Position numbers and translations under genes: made by a program. Below, one piece after another: positions 24,638 through 33,841 of a DNA stretch of 64,000 nucleotides. Source of the DNA: an uncultured Flavobacteriaceae bacterium (lineage in GTDB: Bacteria > Bacteroidota > Bacteroidia > Flavobacteriales > Flavobacteriaceae); assembly GCA_913065125.1 (NCBI GenBank), contig CAJYAG010000001.1, forward strand, positions 62,001 through 126,000, written 5' to 3'. Within the stretch, counting starts at the first letter, position 1, and the number at the start of each line of letters is the position of its first letter. The notes beneath the pieces were generated by a model. It searched no databases and was not told the origin of the DNA. It saw only the letters and a program-made list of their open reading frames with translations.

Positions 24638-25324
24638 TTACTTGCTAATAAATGGAATTGTATAAGAAATAGTGTAATTAAATCCAAAGCCAGTTTCTGT
24701 TTCAAAAACTCTGTTAAATCCTGGAACATAGAGGGTTTTGAAATTTGTTGGATGCTCTAAACTCAACATAATTTTATACGAGAAACTAAACCCTAAAAAT
24801 AAATTGTTAAGGGTTTCTACTTTAATTCCCATAACAAACTCTGTCCAATGCGCATGTAAACCTTTTGTGGTTATTGGCGTCGAAATTGTATTTCCAGCAA
24901 AATAATCGCTTCCTGTGTTAGAGTTATAACTGTTTAAGGTTTGTTCAAAAGTACTTGTTGCATATCTAAATCCAACAAAGATTTCGTTGTTCATATCCAA
25001 CCAATTGTCATAGGCATTATAATTAACCCCGATTTTATAAAACGATCCTTTTGAGGTTGAATTTGTATAGTCTTCAACCGTAATTTCTTCTTGAGTTCCA
25101 AATTCAGTTGCGATGTACCAATTTTTAGAAATTCTATAATCTGCAACAAATTCTAATCCGCTAGAATTAGAATCAATCATTCCCATAATTGGTTTGCTGA
25201 TGTCAATACCTAAACGTAAACCATAAGCTGTTTTAGTAGAAATAGAATCGCTGACTTCTTTTTCTTGAGCAAAATTACTTAGCGAAGTAAGTATCAAACA
25301 AAAACTAATGAAATATTTGAACAT
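24638..25324 (-). CDS. DUF6048-like outer-membrane-type protein
   Basis: About 228 residues from the ATG at 25324 (MFKYFISFCLIL), chosen for its signal peptide ending NFA-Q. The body is a run of amphipathic beta strands (YGLRLGIDISKPIMG, WYIATEFGTQEE, FYKIGVNYNAYDNW...) ending GFGFNYTISYTIPF, as in small outer-membrane beta-barrels. It overlaps the upstream lipoprotein gene by 20 bp; the pair DUF6452-DUF6048 is, from memory, recurrent in Flavobacteria. Function unknown. Confidence 0.75.
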   Translation of the reverse strand: MFKYFISFCLILTSLSNFAQEKEVSDSISTKTAYGLRLGIDISKPIMGMIDSNSSGLEFVADYRISKNWYIATEFGTQEEITVEDYTNSTSKGSFYKIGVNYNAYDNWLDMNNEIFVGFRYATSTFEQTLNSYNSNTGSDYFAGNTISTPITTKGLHAHWTEFVMGIKVETLNNLFLGFSFSYKIMLSLEHPTNFKTLYVPGFNRVFETETGFGFNYTISYTIPFISK

Positions 25325-25787
25325 GTGCTTTGGTTTGAGTATCAATTATTGTTAAAGAAGTTGGTGTAAAGGATTGAATCCAACCATTAGTAGAAGTCAT
25401 TGTTACGTTGTTAAAAATGGTTTTAAAACCGCAAGAACGCGAAACATACTCTTCTGTTGTTGTGTAGTTGATGGTAAAAGTATCGGTAACATTATTTGCT
25501 GTATTTCCATCAATTGTATTCATCTTAAAATGATAAATAGTTTGAGTTGCATTGACGTTTAACGGTATTGCAACAGAATCTAGAGAAACACTTTTATAGT
25601 TTGAAATGGTGTCTTTTCCATCAGCCCAAATAGATAAACGTGCTACATTTTTTACTGTAGTTGGATTTGCAGCATCGTAAAAACGCAATACTAATTTTGG
25701 AGTTGTTGGCAATAAACAAATATCATCTTTTTCGCAAGCGGAAAACAATAAGGATAAAAAGAGGATGTATAAAAAGGGTTTTTTCAT
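25305..25787 (-). CDS. DUF6452-like lipoprotein
   Basis: A 160-residue protein with a lipoprotein signal (ILFLSLLFSAC, Cys18), followed by EKDDICLLPTTPKLVLRFYDAANP, the typical beginning of DUF6452 proteins. Beta-rich, two more cysteines (one in the mature N-terminus and one in SRSCGFKT). It overlaps the downstream DUF6048-like gene, so the two probably work together at the outer membrane. Confidence 0.75.
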   Translation of the reverse strand: MKKPFLYILFLSLLFSACEKDDICLLPTTPKLVLRFYDAANPTTVKNVARLSIWADGKDTISNYKSVSLDSVAIPLNVNATQTIYHFKMNTIDGNTANNVTDTFTINYTTTEEYVSRSCGFKTIFNNVTMTSTNGWIQSFTPTSLTIIDTQTKAHVQIFH

Positions 25788-25815
25788 TTAATTATGAGTG
25801 TATTCGTTTATACGT

Positions 25816-26183
25816 TTATTTGTTTAGTTGCGTTTTTCTTAAGCCATTTAGCATGTTTGTAATTTTCTGTAATTTTCCTCGGACTAAAATATAATCTTTT
25901 TCAAAAATAAAGTTCAATTCTTTAGAAATTATGTTTTGATTTAACACTTCCATTGCAGAACTAAATGCAATTGTTGTAAAATGAGCTTTGTCTTTAATTT
26001 GTTTTTCTTGATGTTCCTTCTGCTAAATTTGAAGCAATAGATACAGATGCTCTTCTTAATTGACTAATGTATCCAAATTTTTCATTAGACGGAAAACCTT
26101 TTGTGATTTTATAGATATCGATTATTAGATTTTTTGATTCTTGCCAGACAATTAATTTTTCAAATTCGTAGCGTTTTTTTAAA
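25816..26183 (-). pseudogene. Four-helix-bundle (S23/IVS-type) protein, frameshifted
   Basis: The apparent gap between RlmD and the DUF6452 gene carries a broken gene. Reading down from about 26183: KKRYEFEKLIVWQESKNL, then SQLRRASVSIASNLAEGT, then SRKTN and a stop. Removing one base near 25996-25997 restores KDKAHFTTIAFSSAMEVLN and continues to a stop at 25816-25818. This is the 'four helix bundle' family known from 23S rRNA intervening sequences and from scattered chromosomal copies. There is no ATG at the 5' end: the frame runs directly from the rlmD stop codon. It is most likely a decayed gene; a sequencing error could explain the frameshift but not the missing start. Confidence 0.75.
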
Positions 26184-26191
26184 CAAATAAA

Positions 26192-27646
26192 CTATTTTTT
26201 CTCAAACAAAACAACCGTTTCAATATGAGAAGTATGCGGAAATTGATCTACCAAACTAATTTTTTTAATTTGATAACCAGCTTCACTTAACATTTCTGTA
26301 TCTCTTGCTTGTGTTGCCGGATTACATGAAACATACACCATTCTGTCTGCATTTAAGTTGATGATTTTTTGTAATGTTTTAGGTGCAATTCCCGCTCTTG
26401 CAGGATCTAAAATAATGGTTTTTATTTTTCCTTTATATGCTGGGTGCGCAGTTAAAAACTTACCAACATCTGCAGCATAAAATTGCAATCCATTAATGTT
26501 ATTTCTCTTGGCATTTTCTTTTGCATCTTCAATGGCAGAAGCTACAATATCTACACCAACAATTTTTGCATTATCACTTTTAGAAGCTACAATTTGTCCG
26601 ATGGTTCCGGTTCCACAAAACAAGTCCATTACCACAGTATTGTCAACTTTTGATTTGTCTTCTAATACATATTCTACCACTTTGCTGTACAATTTTTCTG
26701 CACATTTCGGGTTGGTTTGAAAAAAGCTTTTCATGCTGATTTCAAAGTTCAATCCTAGTAATTCTTCTACAATTTTGTCTTTTCCGTACACCAATTCTAA
26801 ACTACCAGAAGTTGCAATAGTTCTGTCGCCAGTTTCGTCGTTTACGGTATGTAATAATCCAGCAACTCTATCGCCAAATAATTCAACTAAAAATGCTGCA
26901 AATTTTTGTAAATCGAACTTAAACAATTCTGGTGAAGTTGTTACTAAATTGAATAATAATTCATCTGTTTTAAAAGATTTTCTTACTACAAAATAACGAA
27001 AGAAACCTTCTCTTTTTGGTCCATGCCAAGGTTGTAAACCTGTTTCTTCACAATATTTTCTGATGTTTTTTAGATTGTCTTCAACTTGTTTGTCAAACAA
27101 CCCAGAATCTTTCTCTAAATTGTCTCCCATCCACCAAACACCACGTCTTTTAAAGCCTAACGTAAACTCGTCTTTATCGTGTTTTGCAACTCTATCATAA
27201 CCAATGGCAGAAAAACCGTATTCCATTTTATTTCTGTAATGAAACACATTTGGCGACGTAATAAACTCGTCAAATAAATCTTCAATTGTTTCTACTTTTC
27301 CGATTCGTTTAAATAAAGATAAAGTGCTTTCTTTTTTATATTGATGCTGTAACTCTATTGGTAATTTGATGTAAGGCGCACCAGGAATATCTTGAAACGG
27401 AACTTCAACTTCGTTTTCTGAAGGTTCTAAAACATCTATCAATTTAGCTTCAGCGTATTTTTTGCTCGATTTCTGAATCTGAACTTTTACCAATTGTCCG
27501 GGTAAGGTATTCGGAACAAAAACAACAAAACTTCCTTCTTCAGATTTTATTCTTGCAATTCCTTTTCCTCCAAAGGCATAATCTTCGATTTTTAATTCTA
27601 AAACCTGATTTCTCTTCACAAATTTATTTCGTTCTCTACGTGGCAT
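26192..27646 (-). CDS. rlmD: 23S rRNA (uracil-5-)-methyltransferase RlmD/RumA family
   Basis: A 484-residue protein. An N-terminal TRAM domain (about 10-70, LKIEDYAFGGKGIAR) is followed by the SAM-dependent methyltransferase: DLFCGTGTIGQ, IVGVDIVASAIEDAKENA, LDPARAGIAP and the catalytic Cys in VYVSCNPATQARD. It makes 5-methyluridine in 23S rRNA. The iron-sulfur cysteine cluster of E. coli RlmD is not evident, so RlmCD-like or other uracil sites are possible. Confidence 0.92.
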   Translation of the reverse strand: MPRRERNKFVKRNQVLELKIEDYAFGGKGIARIKSEEGSFVVFVPNTLPGQLVKVQIQKSSKKYAEAKLIDVLEPSENEVEVPFQDIPGAPYIKLPIELQHQYKKESTLSLFKRIGKVETIEDLFDEFITSPNVFHYRNKMEYGFSAIGYDRVAKHDKDEFTLGFKRRGVWWMGDNLEKDSGLFDKQVEDNLKNIRKYCEETGLQPWHGPKREGFFRYFVVRKSFKTDELLFNLVTTSPELFKFDLQKFAAFLVELFGDRVAGLLHTVNDETGDRTIATSGSLELVYGKDKIVEELLGLNFEISMKSFFQTNPKCAEKLYSKVVEYVLEDKSKVDNTVVMDLFCGTGTIGQIVASKSDNAKIVGVDIVASAIEDAKENAKRNNINGLQFYAADVGKFLTAHPAYKGKIKTIILDPARAGIAPKTLQKIINLNADRMVYVSCNPATQARDTEMLSEAGYQIKKISLVDQFPHTSHIETVVLFEKK

Positions 27647-27788
27647 GCTAAGTGTTTTATGGTTCGCAAAATTAGGAAAAGTTATGGTTTCAAATGATGA
27701 AAAGCGGATATAAATTAGAATATATCCGTACTTTTAAATAAAAAATGAACCTTTTCTTAAATTGTACGTCTATAAGATGTAAATAAGT

Positions 27789-28352
27789 ATGAAGGATACA
27801 ACTATTTTGTCAGATTGTGAATTGGTATTGGCATATCAATCAGGAAATACAGCAGCACTTTCTGGTTTGGTTAAAAAATGGCATGTTCCGTTTTGTAAAC
27901 TTGCTTATTGGTATATAAAAGATGCTGATGTTGCGAAGGATATTGCACAAGAAAGTTGGGTGATTATTTTTAAAAAACTAGACACATTAAAAAATCCGAA
28001 GCAATTTAAAAGCTGGAGTATTAGCATTGTAAACAGAAAAGCAATTGATTGGCTTAGAGCAAATAAAAGAGAAAACAATAAACTGAATATATTTTATGAC
28101 GAAAAAGATAAAAGTATTCAGATTGATGAATCTGAAGATGATAAAATAAAACTGTTATCCATTTTAAAAGTTGAAATTGACGAATTACCAACCAATCAAA
28201 AAATGATTATCAAATTATTTTACACAGAAAGCTATTCGTTGCAACAAATAAGTGAAGCCTTAAAAATTTCAGTTGGTACCGCAAAATCGAGATTGTTTCA
28301 CGCAAGAGAAAAATTAAAAAGATCATTAAAACATAGAAATTATGAAGAATAA
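27789..28352 (+). CDS. ECF-type RNA polymerase sigma factor
   Basis: A 187-residue protein. Region 2 (about 20-85: LVKKWHVPFCKLAYWYIKD, DIAQESWVIIFKKLDTLKNP, FKSWSISIVNRKAIDWLR) and region 4 (about 125-180: LPTNQKMIIKLFYTESYSLQQISEAL, VGTAKSRLFHAREKL) are both complete. It redirects RNA polymerase to a small regulon. The following gene overlaps by 11 bp and encodes a membrane protein that could be its anti-sigma factor. Confidence 0.92.
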   Translation: MKDTTILSDCELVLAYQSGNTAALSGLVKKWHVPFCKLAYWYIKDADVAKDIAQESWVIIFKKLDTLKNPKQFKSWSISIVNRKAIDWLRANKRENNKLNIFYDEKDKSIQIDESEDDKIKLLSILKVEIDELPTNQKMIIKLFYTESYSLQQISEALKISVGTAKSRLFHAREKLKRSLKHRNYEE

Positions 28353-28719
28353 CACAGAAGAAATAGACAAATTAATAAAAGAAACATTATCGCAAGAAGA
28401 AGCAAAATTTTATGATGAATTAGAACAACAAACTATTTTTGAAATGGTAATTGGATTGTTTCAAGGAAAAAATAAATGGGTCATGTTTCTAATGAATTTT
28501 ATGACCTTAATTTTCTTCGGAATGTTTGTGTATTGTGTCGTTCAGTTTTTTAATACAACAGAAATAAATGAACTTATTAAATGGGGAATTGGCGGATTGA
28601 TCTTCTTATTCGGAGTTAGCATGATAAAGATTTTTGCTTGGATGCAAATGGATAAAAATGCAATTTTAAGAGAACTAAAACGATTAGAACTATTGATTAC
28701 TTCTGCATCAACAAAATAG
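28342..28719 (+). CDS. Membrane protein co-encoded with the ECF sigma factor (DUF6768-like)
   Basis: A 125-residue protein with a soluble N-terminus (NTEEIDKLIKETLSQEEAKFYDEL), two membrane helices (about 45-70 and 78-100) and a short basic tail. Overlap with the sigma gene by 11 bp indicates coupled translation. Anti-sigma factors are the usual partner in such pairs, but no HxxxCxxC zinc-binding motif is present, so this would be a non-standard one. The DUF6768 assignment is tentative. Confidence 0.72.
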   Translation: MKNNTEEIDKLIKETLSQEEAKFYDELEQQTIFEMVIGLFQGKNKWVMFLMNFMTLIFFGMFVYCVVQFFNTTEINELIKWGIGGLIFLFGVSMIKIFAWMQMDKNAILRELKRLELLITSASTK

Positions 28720-28737
28720 AATATTCCGTTTTTTTTA

Positions 28738-28770
28738 AAAACCTCAGATTTCTAAAATCGGTGAGGTTTT
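28738..28770 (+). terminator. Terminator after the sigma-factor operon
   Basis: AAAACCTCA (28738-28746) pairs with TGAGGTTTT (28762-28770), with an inner GATT/AATC pairing. Confidence 0.75.
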
Positions 28771-28821
28771 AAATTGTGTTTCGTTTTTCTTAATAATGTT
28801 TATTTCAAAATATAATTTTAC

Positions 28822-28829
28822 TACTTTTG
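28822..28829 (+). promoter_or_regulatory. Probable -7 box of the rocD promoter
   Basis: TACTTTTG matches TAnnTTTG exactly. It would give a leader of about 100 nt before the ATG at 28934, containing a short TTTCGA/TCGAAA hairpin (about 28866-28882). No known riboswitch was recognised in it. Confidence 0.5.
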
Positions 28830-28933
28830 TAAAACTTCGGGGATGATTTCTTTCCCACGCTGAATTTTCGAACTCTTCGAAAGGATAAAGGTAGATAAGG
28901 AATGGTTATTATATAAATTTAAAAGTATTAAAA

Positions 28934-30172
28934 ATGGCTGTTTTAAACACATTAACTTCGCAACAAGCGATCGAATTAGAAAACAAGTACGGAGCGCACA
29001 ATTATCATCCACTTCCTGTAGTGTTGAGTAGAGGAGAAGGCGTGTATGTTTGGGATGTAGAAGGTAAAAAATATTATGATTTTTTATCAGCATATTCTGC
29101 AGTAAACCAAGGACATTGTCATCCAAAAATTGTTGGCGCAATGGTGCAACAAGCACAAACATTAACATTAACTTCTAGAGCATTTTATAATGACATGCTT
29201 GGAAAGTACGAGAAATTTGCAACAGAATTGTTTGGTTTTGACAAGTTATTACCAATGAACACTGGAGCAGAAGCTGTAGAAACAGCGTTGAAAATCTCTA
29301 GAAAATGGGCGTACGAAGTAAAAGGAATTGCAGAAAATGAAGCACAAATTATTGTGTGTGAAAATAATTTTCACGGAAGAACTACAACAATTATTTCTTT
29401 TTCAAACGATCCTGTAGCACGTAAAAATTTCGGTCCATATACTGATGGATTTATCAAAATAGAATATGATAATTTACAAGCTTTAGAAGAAGTTTTAAAT
29501 GCTAGCAATAATATTGCAGCATTTTTAGTTGAACCAATTCAAGGTGAAGCAGGCGTTTATGTTCCTTCTGAAGGATATTTAACCAAAGCAAAAGCATTGT
29601 GTGCAAAACACAATGTATTATTTATTGCTGATGAAGTACAAACAGGAATTGCACGAACAGGTAAAATGTTAGCGGTAGATCACGAAAATGTAAAGCCAGA
29701 TATTTTAATTCTTGGAAAAGCACTTTCTGGCGGAGCGTATCCTGTTTCAGCAGTATTAGCAAATGATAGTATTATGAATGTTATCAAACCAGGAAATCAC
29801 GGTTCTACTTTTGGTGGAAATCCGGTTGCAGCTGCTGTAGCAATTGCTGCGTTAGAAGTTGTAAGAGAAGAAAATTTAGCAGAAAACGCTGAACGTTTAG
29901 GACAAATTTTTAGAGCTGAAATGTCAGAATTTGCAAATCAAAATAATTTGGTAAAATCGGCAAGAGGAAAAGGCTTACTGAATGCTATTTTAATTAACGA
30001 CACCGAGGATAGCTCTACTGCTTGGGATATTTGTATCAAATTAAGAGACAACGGATTGTTAGCAAAACCAACACATGGAAACATTATTCGTTTTGCGCCA
30101 CCATTGGTAATGAATGAAGAACAATTAAGAGATTGTATTGCTATTATTAAGAAAACTATTTCTGAGTTTTAG
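28934..30172 (+). CDS. rocD: Ornithine aminotransferase
   Basis: A 412-residue class III PLP aminotransferase. [18 protein letters not shown] at the start and the specific [49 protein letters not shown] and [15 protein letters not shown] (PLP lysine) segments are those of ornithine aminotransferase. It converts ornithine and 2-oxoglutarate to glutamate semialdehyde and glutamate, linking arginine breakdown to proline and glutamate. It stands alone with its own promoter and terminator. Confidence 0.95.
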   Translation: MAVLNTLTSQQAIELENKYGAHNYHPLPVVLSRGEGVYVWDVEGKKYYDFLSAYSAVNQGHCHPKIVGAMVQQAQTLTLTSRAFYNDMLGKYEKFATELFGFDKLLPMNTGAEAVETALKISRKWAYEVKGIAENEAQIIVCENNFHGRTTTIISFSNDPVARKNFGPYTDGFIKIEYDNLQALEEVLNASNNIAAFLVEPIQGEAGVYVPSEGYLTKAKALCAKHNVLFIADEVQTGIARTGKMLAVDHENVKPDILILGKALSGGAYPVSAVLANDSIMNVIKPGNHGSTFGGNPVAAAVAIAALEVVREENLAENAERLGQIFRAEMSEFANQNNLVKSARGKGLLNAILINDTEDSSTAWDICIKLRDNGLLAKPTHGNIIRFAPPLVMNEEQLRDCIAIIKKTISEF

Positions 30173-30194
30173 CAAATGGTACTCAAGTTAAAAT

Positions 30195-30224
30195 AAAAAA
30201 AGCCTGCATTTGCAGGCTTTTTTT
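30195..30224. terminator. Bidirectional terminator between rocD and the CCC-motif gene
   Basis: AAAAAAAGCCTGC (30195-30207) pairs with GCAGGCTTTTTTT (30212-30224); four-base loop. Runs of A and T on both sides serve both strands. Confidence 0.9.
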
Positions 30225-30227
30225 ATT

Positions 30228-30551
30228 TTAAAGTTCTAACATTCTTTCTTGGAATAATTGCGGGTCTTGCAATGCAGCCCATCCAAAAGCAGAAATAAGA
30301 ATGATAATCATTATTAAATATAATGCATTTAGAATAATACCAATAATTCCTAAAATTTTACCAGTATTTGCATTAGAATATCCTGTGTAATTTTCTGGAG
30401 CTTCTAAATATATTTTTTTAGCTTTATTTGCTAGAACTACTGCTGCAATTCCTAAAGGCAATCCTATGATTCCATAACAACAGCAAGTTACAATAGATAC
30501 GATTCCTAAAATAAGCGAAGTTGTTGCATTTGGTAATTTTTGTTTTTCCAT
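30228..30551 (-). CDS. CCC-motif membrane protein (DUF4190-like)
   Basis: A 107-residue protein with two hydrophobic segments: SLILGIVSIVTCCCYGIIGLPLGIAAVVLA (key CCC at about 22-25) and GKILGIIGIILNALYLIMIIILI, separated by a polar loop with YTGYSNANTGKI. The arrangement matches small DUF4190-type proteins of Flavobacteria known for a CCC triplet. Function unknown. It is the last gene of a minus-strand group with the DUF2752 gene. Confidence 0.78.
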   Translation of the reverse strand: MEKQKLPNATTSLILGIVSIVTCCCYGIIGLPLGIAAVVLANKAKKIYLEAPENYTGYSNANTGKILGIIGIILNALYLIMIIILISAFGWAALQDPQLFQERMLEL

Positions 30552-30565
30552 AAAATAGTAATTGG

Positions 30566-30871
30566 TTAAAATAGTTGATTCATTTTTATAAAATAGCTAA
30601 TCACAATGATTAAAATGTTTAATGAAGCTAAAGTAATCATAATTTTTCTACCGTTTTTGAATTTATATTTCCAATGTACTATTGCAAAAATGGCAAGAAC
30701 TAGAAGTGTATAAATAGCAGGATACATTTTAAAAGCTTCAATAAAATCACCTTTTATTAAATGTAAAAAAGCACGTTGAAAACCACAACCCAAACAATCT
30801 ACTCCGAAGAGTTTTTTGTTTAAGCAAGGAAGCATATAATCTTCTATTTGAAGTATAAGTTTAGGTAACAA
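30566..30871 (-). CDS. DUF2752 membrane protein
   Basis: A 101-residue protein with the DUF2752 signature CLGCGFQRAFLHLIKGDF (two Cys and an Arg before the first helix), then two membrane helices (YTLLVLAIFAIVHW and IMITLASLNILIIVISYF). The start at 30871 is uncertain; an ATG 36 bp downstream (MLPCLNKKLFG) is equally likely. Four bases separate it from the AsmA-like gene. Function of the family unknown. Confidence 0.75.
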   Translation of the reverse strand: MLPKLILQIEDYMLPCLNKKLFGVDCLGCGFQRAFLHLIKGDFIEAFKMYPAIYTLLVLAIFAIVHWKYKFKNGRKIMITLASLNILIIVISYFIKMNQLF

Positions 30872-30875
30872 ATGG

Positions 30876-33386
30876 TTAGTTTTTATTGTTTTTTAATAAA
30901 TTATTTAACAAACCTTTTCCTTTGTTAATTAAGTTGTTTTTTTGTTGTTCTATCAAATTGTCAACTAGTTTTTTGGTTGCTTGTTTTAAATCAGTTTTTA
31001 TAGCAGGATTTTTAAAGCTACCTGTAACATCAATGTTAACAGGAACGTTTTTTATTTCTTTAGCGTCTTTATCAGACAACTTACTCAAATAACCAACAAC
31101 TTCTTTCCCTAAGTATTTAGCAGGAATTTCTGCTTTGACATCATAGTTCATTGTTTGATCAAAACCATGCGTTCCAGAAATAGAATACACAATGTCTTTG
31201 TGTTTTAACTGAAATGGCTTTATGGTAACTTTACTGTCTTTAAAAGCGATGTAGGTTTTTACATCATCTAAACTCAGCTTTTCAAAATCTAAAAAATTTG
31301 CTTGCGCATTTAAACTCGATAATAGTTTTGATTTATCGGCATTGATTTTACTATCAATTAATTGTCCAAATAAATTTCCTGTTAATTTAGACAAATCTGG
31401 CGTCATATTGTTCTTTAAAAAACCAGACAATTCGATCGTTGCGTTTAATTTTCCATCAATAGTGTTTGCAATCGGAGCGATGGCAGAAAGCATTTCAATT
31501 TGAGAAAATGAATTCGAAATATTTAATTGATCCAAACCTAAATTCATCTTAAAAGTTGGTGTGTTTTCTTTTGTAGAAACAGTTCCTGATAAAAGAATAT
31601 TTCCACCAAAAAGATTCATTTTTAGCTGGTCAAGATTTACTTTTTCATCTTTCACAATCAAATTGCCTGTTACATCAGACAAAGTTAAATTGTCGTAGCG
31701 AACTTCTTTTGCTTTTGCATTGATGGTGCAATCTAAAAAAGACGGAATTTTAATTGCTTCAATGGTCTTCTTTTCTTTAGTAACAACAGCTGTTGGCGAT
31801 AAAAAATCTGAAATTGCTATATAATTAGATTCCAAATTAAATGCGCCTTTTAATACTTGGTTCTGAAATAAAAATCCATAAAAATTATCTAAGGCTCCTT
31901 TAATTTGAAGATCAGATTTTCCTGTTGTAGCATCAAACTGATTCAATTGTATTTTGCTCGTTGTAAAAGCAATGGTTGCTTTGTTAATTAAAAATGGTTT
32001 GGCAACTTCTTTACCTTCATATTTAAAATTACTAAGACTCATATTTCCTGAGTTTTTGATATTTTGATAATTTCCTTTTTCAACAGAATTCATGTCAAAA
32101 ACTGTGGTAACATTGGCTTTTAAAATTCCTGAAAGTTGTTTTTCTAACTTTATGGGATAGGCTTTTGCAATATTTTCTAAATTGATTGTTCCGTTTGCAG
32201 TTAAGCTAATTTTTGGATTTTTATGGATGTTTTTTACGTTTCCTTTTGCATTAAAAACATCTTCATCTATTCGAAACGACAAATCATTTACAGTAATATA
32301 GGTATCGTTTATAGTACCAGTTTTATTACTAATTGTAGCATTTATATTGATGTTTTTTACCGTTTTTGGTAAATTATCATATTTGAATAATGCCTTTTTT
32401 GAATTGAATGAAATATCAAAAGTCGGAATTGTATTTTCAGAATACGTTCCTTTTAAAATCCCGTTGATATCAAAATCACCTTCCGTTTTTACAGCATCTA
32501 AGTTTCCAGCATATTGAGCAGGAATTAAACCTAGCATATTTTTAAACGAAGAAGTTGGCGTTTTAAAATTGATATCGTACAACTGCCCCGTTTCTACTAA
32601 CTGAATAGATCCGTCGAATTCTAATGGCAATTGATTGATAAAACCTTTATTTTCTTTAAAGGTAAATGTATAGTTTTTTAAATTGATTCCTAAAACGGCA
32701 TCTAAAGAAATCGCAATTGCATTCAAGTAATTTGTTCCGTTTACATCCGCAGAAAGATTTGCTTTCGAAGTTGTTTTTAAATCTAAAATGTCTTTGTTAA
32801 AATTACCTTTTCCAGAATGCACAATATTGCTAATTCTAATCTTAGAATTGGAAGCTTTATCACTATAATTCACCTCTAAATTGTCAATAGCATATTCCTC
32901 AATATTTAAAGAAAAAGGTTCGCTTTTTGTTGTAGGAGTTGCTGTTGTAGCTTCTTTTACAATATCAAAATTTTTGTTTCCGTTTTCATCAAAAACAATG
33001 TTTAAAAAACTGTTATCAAGATAAAAACTTTTGATATCCAGAGCTTCAGAAGCATCTTTAAATAATTCTCCAATACTCATTTTTAAATGAATTTCGGATG
33101 CATAAAAAAGTGTGTCGCCTTTAAACGGAGCATTGTTTAAAATATGCAATTTAGAAATAGATAAATTTGCAAGCGGAAAACTTCTTAATAAACTTAGATT
33201 TACATCTTCAAATGATACAGTTGCATTTACTTTTTCGTTAATGCTTTTCGTAATCATTGCGTTTATTTTGTCTTTAAATAAATACGGAGCAGTTGCTAAT
33301 AAAAGGATTAGAAAAAAGACAACTCCAAAAAACCACGTTGCAATTTTTTTAATGACAGATGTCGATTTCGTTTTTTCTTTATTCAT
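30876..33386 (-). CDS. AsmA-family protein
   Basis: An 836-residue protein with one N-terminal membrane helix (ATWFFGVVFFLILLLATAPYLF) and a long periplasmic, beta-rich body. The N-terminal AsmA region (NAMITKSINEKVNATVSFEDVNLSLLRSFPLANL) and the repeated amphipathic strands resemble AsmA/TamB-type groove proteins that shuttle phospholipid between membranes. The end is lysine and asparagine-rich. It could affect envelope lipid balance; no partner gene is adjacent apart from two small membrane proteins downstream. Confidence 0.85.
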   Translation of the reverse strand: MNKEKTKSTSVIKKIATWFFGVVFFLILLLATAPYLFKDKINAMITKSINEKVNATVSFEDVNLSLLRSFPLANLSISKLHILNNAPFKGDTLFYASEIHLKMSIGELFKDASEALDIKSFYLDNSFLNIVFDENGNKNFDIVKEATTATPTTKSEPFSLNIEEYAIDNLEVNYSDKASNSKIRISNIVHSGKGNFNKDILDLKTTSKANLSADVNGTNYLNAIAISLDAVLGINLKNYTFTFKENKGFINQLPLEFDGSIQLVETGQLYDINFKTPTSSFKNMLGLIPAQYAGNLDAVKTEGDFDINGILKGTYSENTIPTFDISFNSKKALFKYDNLPKTVKNININATISNKTGTINDTYITVNDLSFRIDEDVFNAKGNVKNIHKNPKISLTANGTINLENIAKAYPIKLEKQLSGILKANVTTVFDMNSVEKGNYQNIKNSGNMSLSNFKYEGKEVAKPFLINKATIAFTTSKIQLNQFDATTGKSDLQIKGALDNFYGFLFQNQVLKGAFNLESNYIAISDFLSPTAVVTKEKKTIEAIKIPSFLDCTINAKAKEVRYDNLTLSDVTGNLIVKDEKVNLDQLKMNLFGGNILLSGTVSTKENTPTFKMNLGLDQLNISNSFSQIEMLSAIAPIANTIDGKLNATIELSGFLKNNMTPDLSKLTGNLFGQLIDSKINADKSKLLSSLNAQANFLDFEKLSLDDVKTYIAFKDSKVTIKPFQLKHKDIVYSISGTHGFDQTMNYDVKAEIPAKYLGKEVVGYLSKLSDKDAKEIKNVPVNIDVTGSFKNPAIKTDLKQATKKLVDNLIEQQKNNLINKGKGLLNNLLKNNKN

Positions 33387-33453
33387 GTTTTTATATTGAT
33401 GACTTTACAATTTTCAAACGAAAAAGTAAAATTGTTATTCTTATATAATACAA

Positions 33454-33777
33454 CTATTTAAATAAATCCATTCCAGGAATGTTTGGCATTCCGCTTTTAG
33501 CAGCAACAGCTAATTCTTGTTCGTTTATTTCGGTTGCTTTTTTAATGGCGCTATTTAATGTAACAATTAAATAGTCTTCTAATTCTTCAGCATCGTTGAG
33601 TAAACTATCATCAATTTTAATAGCTTTTAGTTCTCTATTTGCTGTAATTGTAACTTGTATTTTTCCGTTTGATGAGGTTTCGTCAATCAACACATGATGT
33701 AAGCGTGTTTTTGTTTCTTCCACTTTTTGTTGCGCTTCTTTTAATTTACTCATCATACTAGACATATCTCCAAACAT
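33454..33777 (-). CDS. YbaB/EbfC nucleoid-associated protein
   Basis: A 107-residue protein of the right length. [53 protein letters not shown] and the C-terminal [11 protein letters not shown] are typical (fragments: [21 protein letters not shown]). These small dimers bind DNA with little sequence preference. It is divergent from the S9 peptidase gene; recR or dnaX, common neighbours elsewhere, are not seen. Confidence 0.93.
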   Translation of the reverse strand: MFGDMSSMMSKLKEAQQKVEETKTRLHHVLIDETSSNGKIQVTITANRELKAIKIDDSLLNDAEELEDYLIVTLNSAIKKATEINEQELAVAAKSGMPNIPGMDLFK

Positions 33778-33841
33778 AATTCTCTAATTTAATATTTACC
33801 GCAAATTTACTACTTTAACAGCAAGAAAAAAATTTATAAAA

